Shown here piece by piece: positions 31,887 to 39,147 of a stretch of 40,082 bases of DNA. The notes below the pieces were generated by a model. That model ran no database searches, had not been told where the DNA came from, and saw nothing but the letters and a program-made list of their open reading frames with translations. Source of the DNA: a virus; the IMG/VR virus record IMGVR_UViG_3300009418_000040, positions 1 to 40,082 of that record; one strand, 5' to 3'. The stretch's first letter is position 1; every line of letters starts with the position of its first letter. Made by a program: the position numbers and the translations under genes.

Positions 31887-32222
31887 TTAGCGAGTTTGAA
31901 ATTCACTAAACTGAACACGAGCATCTGTCGCATCATCACGTATCGCTAATGCTGCTGCTGCTGTAGCCTTAGACCACTCACCGCTTGTGCCTGATGCTAT
32001 CAAATGACCATTAGATGAGCTAGCTGCTGTGCCGTCAAATGTTACATAGATACCTGCATCCATCACTGTCCATGCAACCATGTCAGTCGCATTATTTAGT
32101 GGTGTTGCTATTAGGGCTACAGATGAGCTAGATACAGCCTTAGACTGACTTGGTATACTTGTGCCTGCGTTATCCTTAGTCGGAACTAAGCTGTTACTTA
32201 AATTGTTTATATTGCTATTCAT
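31887..32222 (-). CDS. Hypothetical tail-associated protein (111 aa)
   Basis: Begins MNSNINNLSNSLVPTKDNAG. The central 'MDAGIYVTFDGTAASSSNGH' is a small beta domain seen in phage structural proteins. Ends in a helical tail. Lies between the head-tail gene and the YadA-like fibre. Confidence 0.5.
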   Translation of the reverse strand: MNSNINNLSNSLVPTKDNAGTSIPSQSKAVSSSSVALIATPLNNATDMVAWTVMDAGIYVTFDGTAASSSNGHLIASGTSGEWSKATAAAALAIRDDATDARVQFSEFQTR

Positions 32223-32226
32223 ATTA

Positions 32227-33069
32227 TTATACTCTTCCTGATACTCTCACCCCAACACGTTGAGATGGTTGTTGACTCATTTGACGCTCAAGGCGTTCTT
32301 TTTCGTTTAAAATTGTGTTCTCAGCTAAGCCTGTCATTTGGTTAGCCTTATCAAATTGGCCCTCACCTAAATACCATGTAGCTGCTGTCTTATAAGCTAG
32401 GTAGTTTTCTAACCTCCTTGGTGGAGTATCAGTAACCAATGTATATACTGGTGTTGCTATCCTATGCTCTAAAAATACTGTCGCCTTAGTTGACGTTATT
32501 GTGCCTGTGGCTGTATCTACAGGATCGGCAGCCATCGTGTATGTAAACACCGTAGTGCTAGTAACTGTAACCACCTCAAATGTGCCGTTATAGTCGCTCT
32601 CGCCTGCTCCAGCTATGATTACGGACTGACCTGCCTCTAAGCCATGTACGGCTGTTGTAGTGCATGTAGCGGTCGTTCCTGAGCTTGTCAGGGTTGTTAC
32701 TGCTACTGCTGTTGCTGCTCCTGCATCGGGAACATATAAACCATCGGTATCAGCATCCTCAACTCTACGGAAATCGCTGTATTCTATTACTGAACCTAAG
32801 ACTGCATTATAAGGATGCACATCATAGACTCTTACGACCTCGCTGATACCAGTGTTAGATGATAGGTCTACGAATGCCTTTGCATTTGTCTGCTCTGCGA
32901 TAATACGCATAACAAAGGGCCACTCAGCCTGTAGCCAGACTTCATCTATTGCTAAATTAAGAAATTCCAGAAACGCTGCTGCATCATCTGTAATTATATT
33001 GTCTTTATCCAGGCCACATAAGCCTGCAAATTTATCTCTAATCTTCTGAACTGTGGTTGTTAATGCCAT
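32227..33069 (-). CDS. Head-tail adaptor / tail tube-like protein with beta insert (280 aa)
   Basis: The helical N-terminus 'VQKIRDKFAGLCGLDKDNII ... FLNLAIDEVWLQAEWPF' and the C-terminus ('LENYLAYKTAATWYLGEGQF', a helical adaptor core) fit podoviral adaptor (gp11 / gp4-type) proteins. A beta insert near residues 125-190 ('VHGLEAGQSVIIAGAGESDY' then NG) is related to two inserts in the 840-aa tail protein. It would sit under the portal. Confidence 0.55.
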   Translation of the reverse strand: MALTTTVQKIRDKFAGLCGLDKDNIITDDAAAFLEFLNLAIDEVWLQAEWPFVMRIIAEQTNAKAFVDLSSNTGISEVVRVYDVHPYNAVLGSVIEYSDFRRVEDADTDGLYVPDAGAATAVAVTTLTSSGTTATCTTTAVHGLEAGQSVIIAGAGESDYNGTFEVVTVTSTTVFTYTMAADPVDTATGTITSTKATVFLEHRIATPVYTLVTDTPPRRLENYLAYKTAATWYLGEGQFDKANQMTGLAENTILNEKERLERQMSQQPSQRVGVRVSGRV

Positions 33070-33389
33070 TAAACTTTCATTCCTTCATTCAGATATTTAG
33101 AATTGTCTTTAAAGAACTTCTTATGATTACTTGGATCTTTCCAGAAATCAGGGTCGTTCTGCATTTGACGATGATACATACGAGAATCCATCTCTGCGTA
33201 ACACTCGCCTAAGCCATCTATGGCCTTCCTGTGGTGGCCCTGTTCTTTGCTATTGCCTTTAACAAGCTCAAGATACGAGTTAGACTTAACTTTATCAGCC
33301 ATCTGCTCATCTTGAGTCCAGCGGTAAAACTGATCCCACGCCTTCTGTGTAACATTCTTCGGAAACTTTGGTATTATTATATTAGCCAT
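33069..33389 (-). CDS. Hypothetical head-region protein (106 aa)
   Basis: Begins MANIIIPKFPKNVTQKAWDQ; helical, with many charged and His/Met-containing segments. It lies between a decoration-like protein and the head-tail adaptor. No recognised family. Confidence 0.5.
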   Translation of the reverse strand: MANIIIPKFPKNVTQKAWDQFYRWTQDEQMADKVKSNSYLELVKGNSKEQGHHRKAIDGLGECYAEMDSRMYHRQMQNDPDFWKDPSNHKKFFKDNSKYLNEGMKV

Positions 33390-33392
33390 GTA

Positions 33393-33436
33393 AAAAGGTA
33401 AGAGAGGCAGGGAATAAACCCCACCCCTCTTGAATA
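33393..33436 (-). terminator. Possible terminator between the decoration and 106-aa genes
   Basis: On the minus strand an interrupted hairpin (AAGAGGGGTGGGG with CCCTGCCTCTCTT) is followed by ACCTTTTT just before the next start codon. It could lower downstream transcription relative to capsid genes. The stem contains mismatches. Confidence 0.35.
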
Positions 33437-33446
33437 ACGATACGAA

Positions 33447-33911
33447 CTAAACTGATAAACTTAAATCAGTAATCTGTGCCATGATACGGATCTCACCTGC
33501 TGTGAAATCAGTCAATGAATCACCTGTAGGGTTGAATGTAGCTGTCAATGTAGTATCAGATGCACCATCCCAAACTTTACCATTTACGGTATTGTCTGTA
33601 GTTCCATCATTGAAATATGCACCACTATTGATCGCACTAGATACTTCAGTAGCATCTTCGTGGATAATTGTAGCTGCGATATAACCATTGTCATCTGCTG
33701 AATCGCCTACTTCAATAGTAAGGTCAGTAGAAGATGCACCGTCAAAGTTAGTTACTAGGAAGTAAGCTACTTTTTCAACGATTGAATCTTTAGGTACTGT
33801 GAAACAAGAGATAACTTCCTCTGTTCCTGATACTGTTTCAGTGAAATCGTCAAACTTGATAGTTTTAACGTGTGTCCACCCGTTTTGTGCTGCTTGTGTT
33901 AATACACCCAT
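33447..33911 (-). CDS. Head decoration / capsid-stabilising protein-like (154 aa)
   Basis: A beta-rich 154-aa protein (TIKFDDFTETVSGTEEVISC; VAYFLVTNFDGASSTDLTIE), immediately downstream of the major capsid gene. Similar small beta-sandwich proteins in this position in marine podoviruses are decoration proteins. Assignment by order and fold impression. Confidence 0.5.
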   Translation of the reverse strand: MGVLTQAAQNGWTHVKTIKFDDFTETVSGTEEVISCFTVPKDSIVEKVAYFLVTNFDGASSTDLTIEVGDSADDNGYIAATIIHEDATEVSSAINSGAYFNDGTTDNTVNGKVWDGASDTTLTATFNPTGDSLTDFTAGEIRIMAQITDLSLSV

Positions 33912-33947
33912 GATATTTTCTTTCTATTTTAGATATTAAACTTCAGA

Positions 33948-34919
33948 CTAAGCAAACTTACCGAGTGCAAGAGGATTCTTAACACAAAGTGTGCCACGAC
34001 TCTTAGCAAAGCCACGAGGACCGCCACCGTTGTCTGTTTGTTCTTGAATTTGAGGCTCCTGCCAGATTGATACACTTACGTGCTCGTCTGTAAGAAGGTA
34101 TCCACGTGCTTTAGACTGAGTAGTCTGTCCACCACCTGTAACACGACCTAAGAACTGATCACTGATGATCTGAACATTAGCAAAGTCACCACGATAGAAC
34201 TGAACTGAGAATACGATCTCACGGTCTGTCTGATCACTATTAACAGTGAATGGCTGACGAGTAGCTACTGCATCTGCACGAGTGAAGTTACTGATCTTGC
34301 GTTGTAGCTCTGATCCAGCAAATAAGCTCATGTTCTGAACAACACCACTTGAATCAAATACGCTCTGAAGAACATCATTGAATCCGCTTTCAGTCAAAGA
34401 ACTAGTAGTTCCGATTGAAGCCGATGGTGTGCGTACTGCACTAGGAATAGTAGATGTTGAGTTATTAACCCAAGCACCAAGACCACGCATAAGTGAAGGT
34501 ACTAATCCAGATCCAACTTGAAGATCGTTATCAGATCCAATAGCTGCTTCCATAGACTGTTTCAACTCAGCAATAGACTTTGCTTTTGCTTTAGCTTCTT
34601 CTGATCCAACGCCAGCAGTATCTACCGCTTCTTGGATGTCAGTAACCGCATAATCCTTACGGAAGATTTGGTAACGATTACCAATAGCTTCACGATTAGC
34701 TGTCTTATCGCTGTGTGTTGTTTGGTCTTCACCTTCTTTAATCCCAGGGAATTCTACGTTATCGTAATCATCAGTAAACCACTCTGCAAGAGTTGCTGAC
34801 TGCGCCCGTGTTTTAGGCATTCCTGATAGTATAGGAGTCTTTTCAGGTGATACAATAGTAAGAAGATCCATACGGTCTTCCTTGTTGTTCACCACATTAA
34901 ATGATTCTGCTTGTGCCAT
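33948..34919 (-). CDS. Major capsid protein (DUF5309 / SU10-like)
   Basis: A 323-aa HK97-fold candidate. Features of the SU10/DUF5309 family: 'TPILSGMPKTRAQSATLAEW' near the N-terminus, 'AIGNRYQIFRKDYAVTDIQE', an alpha-helical 'KSIAELKQSMEAAIGSDNDL' spine, and the P-domain region 'FYRGDFANVQIISDQFLG'. It lies between scaffold and decoration genes, as expected. Makes the icosahedral shell. Confidence 0.8.
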   Translation of the reverse strand: MAQAESFNVVNNKEDRMDLLTIVSPEKTPILSGMPKTRAQSATLAEWFTDDYDNVEFPGIKEGEDQTTHSDKTANREAIGNRYQIFRKDYAVTDIQEAVDTAGVGSEEAKAKAKSIAELKQSMEAAIGSDNDLQVGSGLVPSLMRGLGAWVNNSTSTIPSAVRTPSASIGTTSSLTESGFNDVLQSVFDSSGVVQNMSLFAGSELQRKISNFTRADAVATRQPFTVNSDQTDREIVFSVQFYRGDFANVQIISDQFLGRVTGGGQTTQSKARGYLLTDEHVSVSIWQEPQIQEQTDNGGGPRGFAKSRGTLCVKNPLALGKFA

Positions 34920-34940
34920 AATATTTTATGTATTGCGCTG

Positions 34941-36032
34941 TTACATGAACAGCTTTGTTAATTCTCTAGTCCCAATGGACTTTCGGTTCATAATTTCTCT
35001 TTTTACTTGATTTGTCTTCTCGCTTGATGTCTTCCTAGTGCCTGCTACGTTAGACCTAACAAAAGGTACGCTTGGAGCTTTCTGAGTTGATACTGGCTTC
35101 TTAACCGTATCCTTGGTTTTATCCATCCCAGATTGAGACTGTTGAGTTTGTCGTGCATTACGTGATAATAAGCCTTCACCGAGTAGACCGTAGATATATG
35201 ATTGTTCAGCTAACCCATCAAACGCATTTGAAATGGCACTGTTCTGCATCACAGTCTCTACTTGTTTATAACCATCACTCTCTGGATCTCCTAAGAATGG
35301 GAACTCTTTCAACGCATATTCATCATACTGTTGACGTTGTTCTAGCATCTTAGCTCTAGCAGGTATGTCTTTCTTTAAAGCCTGTTTAATTTCCTTATGG
35401 AATGACTTTATTTCCTGACGAGAGTATTCACGTTCATTAACTACCAAGCTATCCTCTCCTGAGTCTCTTAACTGGTCTAATGCATCCTCGATCCACTCTT
35501 CTGCTTGCTCTGCTTTGTCATAAACGGCTTGTAGGTCGCTTATGCTGTCAGCTTCACTTGTAATATCCTTGAATGATTGCTCGCCTGAAGACTTAGCCTC
35601 ACCTTTGCTTGAAAGTTGCTCTTTTAGTGACTCAATCTCTTTTTCTTTAGATTGGATCGCCTCCTCAGCAGTCTTAAATCGCTTAGTAGCCTTGTCGATA
35701 CGTTTCCGCATCTTCTTCAAACTCTTATCTTGTTTAGAAAGAACATCCCCTTCTTCTGCTTCCTCTTCCTTAGTCTCAGCCTCTTCTTCTCTGAAATCCG
35801 CATGCATATCCTCATCCGTTTCAGCGACTAATTCTTCAGTTGGTTCTTCAACTTCAGGTTCTTCAAATGCTTCCTGCTCAACTTCGTTATTTACTTCAGA
35901 TTCCTCCTGCGTATCCGCTTCGGGCTCTGCCATAAACATCTTGGCTAAACTGTGTTCATTTAGTACAGGGTTTGACACCTGATCCTCTACTGCGTTTTCG
36001 GTCACAGAATCACCTTCAATTTCATTTATCAT
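34941..36032 (-). CDS. Scaffolding-like protein (363 aa)
   Basis: Extremely acidic N-terminal region with long Glu runs, a central coiled coil (KKMRKRIDKATKRFKTAEEA onwards), a helical middle and a basic C-terminus ('SEKTNQVKREIMNRKSIGTR'). Composition and position between portal and major capsid are the signature of scaffolding proteins that guide shell assembly and then leave. No protease motif seen. Confidence 0.7.
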   Translation of the reverse strand: MINEIEGDSVTENAVEDQVSNPVLNEHSLAKMFMAEPEADTQEESEVNNEVEQEAFEEPEVEEPTEELVAETDEDMHADFREEEAETKEEEAEEGDVLSKQDKSLKKMRKRIDKATKRFKTAEEAIQSKEKEIESLKEQLSSKGEAKSSGEQSFKDITSEADSISDLQAVYDKAEQAEEWIEDALDQLRDSGEDSLVVNEREYSRQEIKSFHKEIKQALKKDIPARAKMLEQRQQYDEYALKEFPFLGDPESDGYKQVETVMQNSAISNAFDGLAEQSYIYGLLGEGLLSRNARQTQQSQSGMDKTKDTVKKPVSTQKAPSVPFVRSNVAGTRKTSSEKTNQVKREIMNRKSIGTRELTKLFM

Positions 36033-36095
36033 ATACCAGTATTTTTAAGTGTACAGAACTTTAGAAGGTGGTATTATATCATAGAGTGGTTTATT

Positions 36096-36111
36096 TACCC
36101 CCCTATTTACT
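36096..36111. repeat. 16-bp repeat TACCCCCCTATTTACT, copy 1
   Basis: Lies in the gap between the scaffold and 78-aa genes. Identical to 38542-38557; the inner 13 nt also occur in the TerS promoter at 1581-1593 (opposite strand). Here it can form part of a short hairpin with the following GAGGGGT. Confidence 0.8.
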
Positions 36112-36117
36112 GAGGGG

Positions 36118-36354
36118 TTAATTCTCTAATGAATTAGCGATAACAGTGAGGATGTTATCATATGCCAATTCTTCACCAGATACAGAGGTAAGGGCTTGGG
36201 GGCTTGCAATAGTCTCAGGGTCATACCTGCGATATTTGCAGTCATCACGTAACTCCGTAATAAAGTCATTTAAGACTTTTAAGTCTCCACAATTATGCAT
36301 GCGGTCAACTAAGCTACGGAACTCGTCTTCAGGGGATTCTTTACGTTTTGCCAT
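36118..36354 (-). CDS. Small head-region protein (78 aa)
   Basis: Begins MAKRKESPEDEFRSLVDRMH; helical, acidic C-terminal half. One base overlaps the portal stop, so it is coupled to the portal gene. No family recognised. Confidence 0.5.
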   Translation of the reverse strand: MAKRKESPEDEFRSLVDRMHNCGDLKVLNDFITELRDDCKYRRYDPETIASPQALTSVSGEELAYDNILTVIANSLEN

Positions 36355-38495
36355 TATGCGCTAGGGACGGAATTACCAGGTGTTGTGCCTAGTTTGCCTA
36401 TGAGGGCATTTTGGCGTTGTGTGTCTTGAAACTGTAATTGCTCGATATACTTCTGGATACGGGCTTGTGCCTGTGGAGAGTTCTGTAGCATTTGTTGCAC
36501 ATCTTCAGCAGGTATATCCTCTGTTCCTTGCATCCATTGCTCTATAACTTGCATACGTAGCTGAGTATTAGCATTCTCAGGGGCATTAACCACCTGACCT
36601 GATACCATCTTACTTATATCTTCCTGTGTCTTTCGTGCTTCTTCCTCAGTCGCCTGTTGCGTAGAACGTACAAATCTATCTGCATATGAAGAATCCATTG
36701 CTCCAGCCATAGCCTTAAGCCACTCGTCAAAATCAAATGTGCCACCTTTATCATATTTAGCTGCTGTATCACCTAACATGGCGAGGTTTTCTATAAGTTT
36801 AGCCGTATCAGCATTCAATAGACTATAATCAAAGTAGAAATCGACACGTTCTACGCCTGCATTACGTATGAATTGCATGGCTTGGGCATCTCTGGACCCT
36901 ATAACACGGAAGAACTTCTCGTCATCACCGAATTGTTGGTCTAAATCCCATATCTGGTTGATAACTTCTACCCAATTCTGCATCCACTGATTAACTTGGT
37001 CTTGTAGTATATCAACTGCATGCTGTGGGTCTTCACCATCAACAGGTCTGCCAAATGTGCGGTTAAGATTGTCTCTAACAGCTTGTTCTATCTCTATGGA
37101 TTCATTAATATTACCGCCTGGAGTCTCTACAAAACCGTATTCTCCCCTGCGCCTAACACCAATAGAGTCACCTGGACCCCAATTTAAAGGTTTACGGCCT
37201 AATGGATGCTCTTTAGGTGGGCAAGTGACCATCGCTGTGCGGTCTACTCGTGAATCCTGTTGGACCTTAATCTCATCCTGAGCACCTTTGCCCAGTTCTG
37301 GAACGCCTCGTGTATCCATTAGCCTGTTACTTCTGTATTCTCTAGGGAAGGCTACAAAAGGATAGCGTGAGGGCTTATAATCCAAAAGCTTTGACATACC
37401 CCATCCCTGAACTTCGGAATGGAATGATGTGATAAATACACCGATAACACCGTCTTCTGTCAATGCTTTTTCATATCCGTGTGTAATTCTTACAAATCCT
37501 GCTGCTTCATCAACTGAGCCTTCACCTGCACCAAGGTTATTATGGACAGCATTAAGGGTCTGCCTACGTGTGGTGTCTTCTGTTGATTGCCCTACAGTAG
37601 TCTTAATGACTTCATCCACCCATTCTTCGTCCCAATCTTCTTCAACTACTTTAGATCGTAATTGCTCAGGGGTCATATACTCGCTGTGGAATATATAAGG
37701 GGAATCTTGTAGGTTAATTATATTAGGTGGGAAAACAATGTCTTCACCGACCTCTAAAGCTTTAATTGCTGGTCTATTATGTATAATAGTAGGGACAGCT
37801 ACTTGAGCTTCTCCCTTTTCACGTAGATCATGGACTATCTTACGTGCTTTACGCCTCTTTATATTAGGGTAAAACGTCATTATGACATCAGAGGCTTCTT
37901 TAACTTGCTCTTTGTCAGTTATTAGTGCTACCACCTTTAAGCCAAACTCAGGGTCTTCTGGATCTTGGTATTGCGCTATCTCTTCTATAGTAAGAGTATT
38001 AAGCTGATCTTCTTCCTTTGTATCCCATGCGACACCTAGTATTCCTATAGCCTTTTCCTCTTGGTAATTAGCTAGTATCTTGGCTTGTCTTGGTAGATCA
38101 GGTATAGAGTTCATCAGATATTTCATATACTCAGTGATCATACGAGCACGTTCTATATCATTAGCTTCTGATGGTATGGCAGTCAAATTGCCCCGTAACA
38201 AGGCTTTGCAGAACATCGACACATTCTCATCTATGATGGAATTAGTGGTGAAGGGTCTGATGTCGCTTGCGTCTTCCCAAGGATAGGCAGGCTTATTAGG
38301 CGTTCCATGCTTGCGTCCAGTCCGTAGGTTCTGTCCAGGCCAGATGCAGTTACGAGTATTATAATTTAGTTCAACTTGGGTATCATAAGATCCCATGTCA
38401 GCTTTAGATTCACGAAATGCGTCCTTTAGTCGCTCAATTTCTGGATCTTCGTCCGTATTTCTCTTGATTTCGTCTCGATTATTCAAATTGGCCAT
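36354..38495 (-). CDS. Portal protein (713 aa)
   Basis: Large podoviral portal. 'IERLKDAFRESKADMGSYDT' begins the wing; 'LNYNTRNCIWPGQ' is typical of this subgroup, and 'PAYPWEDASDIRPFTTNSII' follows. 'PRYRSNR'-like and 'VPELGKGAQDEIKVQQDSRV' lie in the stem, and a Gln-rich C-terminal helix forms the barrel. The dodecamer is the DNA entry vertex and TerL docking site. Length (713) is within the podovirus range. Start codon directly preceded by AAATATT without Shine-Dalgarno sequence. Neighbour order supports the call. Confidence 0.8.
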   Translation of the reverse strand: MANLNNRDEIKRNTDEDPEIERLKDAFRESKADMGSYDTQVELNYNTRNCIWPGQNLRTGRKHGTPNKPAYPWEDASDIRPFTTNSIIDENVSMFCKALLRGNLTAIPSEANDIERARMITEYMKYLMNSIPDLPRQAKILANYQEEKAIGILGVAWDTKEEDQLNTLTIEEIAQYQDPEDPEFGLKVVALITDKEQVKEASDVIMTFYPNIKRRKARKIVHDLREKGEAQVAVPTIIHNRPAIKALEVGEDIVFPPNIINLQDSPYIFHSEYMTPEQLRSKVVEEDWDEEWVDEVIKTTVGQSTEDTTRRQTLNAVHNNLGAGEGSVDEAAGFVRITHGYEKALTEDGVIGVFITSFHSEVQGWGMSKLLDYKPSRYPFVAFPREYRSNRLMDTRGVPELGKGAQDEIKVQQDSRVDRTAMVTCPPKEHPLGRKPLNWGPGDSIGVRRRGEYGFVETPGGNINESIEIEQAVRDNLNRTFGRPVDGEDPQHAVDILQDQVNQWMQNWVEVINQIWDLDQQFGDDEKFFRVIGSRDAQAMQFIRNAGVERVDFYFDYSLLNADTAKLIENLAMLGDTAAKYDKGGTFDFDEWLKAMAGAMDSSYADRFVRSTQQATEEEARKTQEDISKMVSGQVVNAPENANTQLRMQVIEQWMQGTEDIPAEDVQQMLQNSPQAQARIQKYIEQLQFQDTQRQNALIGKLGTTPGNSVPSA

Positions 38496-38582
38496 AATAT
38501 TTTATAAAATAAGGGGCAATTTTATCATACTTTGTCCGAAATACCCCCCTATTTACTAATTTAATGTCTGTTTTTGTTTTTA
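38496..38582. other. Start of the portal-TerL insert, upstream region
   Basis: AT-rich spacer between the portal start (minus) and the first plus-strand small-RNA promoter. It holds the second copy of the 16-bp repeat (38542-38557) and a pyrimidine-rich stretch. No gene is seen. Confidence 0.4.
38542..38557. repeat. 16-bp repeat TACCCCCCTATTTACT, copy 2
   Basis: Identical to 36096-36111. Located between the divergent portal gene and small-RNA promoters. A shared regulatory-protein site is one possible reason for conservation. Confidence 0.8.
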
Positions 38583-38610
38583 TTGACATCTATCTGTGGG
38601 TATATACGTT
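38583..38610 (+). promoter_or_regulatory. Putative promoter of small RNA 1
   Basis: TTGACA (38583-38588), 16-nt spacer, TACGTT (38605-38610). Same layout as the early promoter at 1892. Confidence 0.5.
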
Positions 38611-38616
38611 ATTACA

Positions 38617-38687
38617 TAAGAATACCCCTCACGCCTCTATCGGCCTTGGGTCTACATAAGCGCAAAACAGAGGGGTTACTTTTTTTA
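38617..38687 (+). ncRNA. Putative small RNA 1 with terminator
   Basis: A transcript from the 38583 promoter would contain ACCCCTC (38624-38630) paired with GAGGGGT (38670-38676), followed shortly by seven T (38680-38686), an intrinsic-terminator-like end. The 39-nt loop contains a further short pairing (ACGC with GCGC). No open reading frame with a ribosome binding site is seen. Function unknown. Confidence 0.45.
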
Positions 38688-38696
38688 AAGAAATAG

Positions 38697-38724
38697 TTGA
38701 CACCTGTCTGTAATTGTCTATTGT
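38697..38724 (+). promoter_or_regulatory. Putative promoter of small RNA 2
   Basis: TTGACA (38697-38702), 16-nt spacer, TATTGT (38719-38724), only 10 nt after the terminator of small RNA 1. The spacer resembles that of the 38583 promoter (NCTNTCTGT). Confidence 0.6.
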
Positions 38725-38730
38725 TTGCAT

Positions 38731-38807
38731 TATTCCTTGGACGGACAGAGAATTTATTTTAAGGCTCTAGTGAAAGACCCGTCCAAGGTTCACTAGGGCT
38801 TTTTTTT
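38731..38807 (+). ncRNA. Small RNA 2: attenuator-like RNA, second copy of the 8280 architecture
   Basis: CCTTGGACGG (38735-38744) pairs perfectly with CCGTCCAAGG (38779-38788). The latter sits in the loop of a 14-bp terminator hairpin formed by 38761-38774 and 38789-38802 (two or three G-U), followed by eight T (38800-38807). Zero bases separate the 10-bp helix's 3' strand from the terminator's 3' arm; four bases separate terminator 5' arm and helix strand, as at 8336-8339. Both copies share ACAG(AG)AATTTA after the first strand, while stem sequences differ but stay complementary. Downstream lie a permuted tRNA locus and a GIY-YIG gene. Confidence 0.75.
38800..38807 (+). terminator. T-run of small RNA 2 terminator
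   Basis: Eight T overlap the end of a 14-bp stem (38761-38774 with 38789-38802); an intrinsic terminator on the plus strand. Confidence 0.75.
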
Positions 38808-38818
38808 ATGCCTACCAA

Positions 38819-39116
38819 GTAAGCGGTAATCCTCGATGCAGGTATAATCCGATAAAAGTAATATCTGTAGAGGCTCGGTAGCCCAGATCTATTCGTAAAA
38901 CAATGGATTGATAGTAATATATAAATAAGGTTAGTTAGAGCTTCTACAGATATTACTACAGTGGGGAGTAATGATTTAGAATGCCGACTCCCTGATGCAA
39001 CAATTTGATAGCACATGGGTTCAAATCCCACCCGTTCTTAGTAATGGAGGCGATAAGGATTAGCACTATCATTAGGGTTTGGGCAGCCAAATAACCAAGA
39101 GAGGACTTAAGCTTAC
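38819..39116 (+). ncRNA. Structured RNA element around the second permuted tRNA
   Basis: Outer pairing: GTAAGC (38819-38824) with GCTTAC (39111-39116) and TCCTC (38830-38834) with GAGGA (39101-39105), separated by a symmetric 5-by-5 internal loop. A 20-bp stem (38857-38876 with 38938-38957, one G-U) encloses a 61-nt loop. GGGGAGT (38963) can pair with ACTCCCT (38987). CATTAGGG (39070-39077), running out of the tRNA 5' half, pairs 8/8 with CCCTGATG (38990-38997) just before the 3' half. TTTGG/CCAAA forms a hairpin near 39079-39092. No coding potential is convincing. Layout parallels the element at 15010-15386. Confidence 0.55.
39006..39073 (+). tRNA. Second candidate permuted tRNA, degenerate
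   Basis: 3' half: TGATAG (39006-39011), short variable loop, T-arm ATGGG-TTCAAAT-CCCAC (one mismatch), acceptor CCGTTCT (39032-39038). After two bases the 5' half begins: GTAATGG (39041-39047, pairing 6/7 with two G-U), AG, D-arm GCGA-TAAGGAT-TAGC (3/4), A, CTATC then ATT. CTATCA (39066-39071) pairs perfectly with TGATAG across the permutation. The 5' half has exact canonical spacing. Position 8 is A, not U, and the anticodon is not readable, so it may be a decaying copy or a specialised RNA. Confidence 0.5.
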
Positions 39117-39147
39117 CTCCGCCCAATCAATTTAACAGAAAGATATT

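Noticed and set aside
38735-38807. tRNA 5' acceptor (TGGACGG) for the T-arm at 39020
   Set aside because: Six pairs can be drawn, but no D-arm or anticodon arm of normal spacing follows, and the same bases form a perfect 10-bp helix in the attenuator RNA.
38759-39031. A 90-codon minus-strand frame beginning MGFEPMCYQI
   Set aside because: The GFEP start is the usual false translation of the antisense of a tRNA T-arm. It also runs through the terminator and the permuted tRNA element.
39011-39041. tRNA 3' end as a phage attachment site (attP core)
   Set aside because: There is no integrase in the window, and the adjacent 5' half with matching anticodon stem explains the tRNA-like sequence better.
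38819-39116. tmRNA (ssrA), including the permuted two-piece form
   Set aside because: GGAGGCGATAAGGATTAG loosely resembles a tmRNA 5' end, but no tag reading frame ending in Ala-Ala is present, and the 5' strand does not pair with the 3' acceptor in that register.
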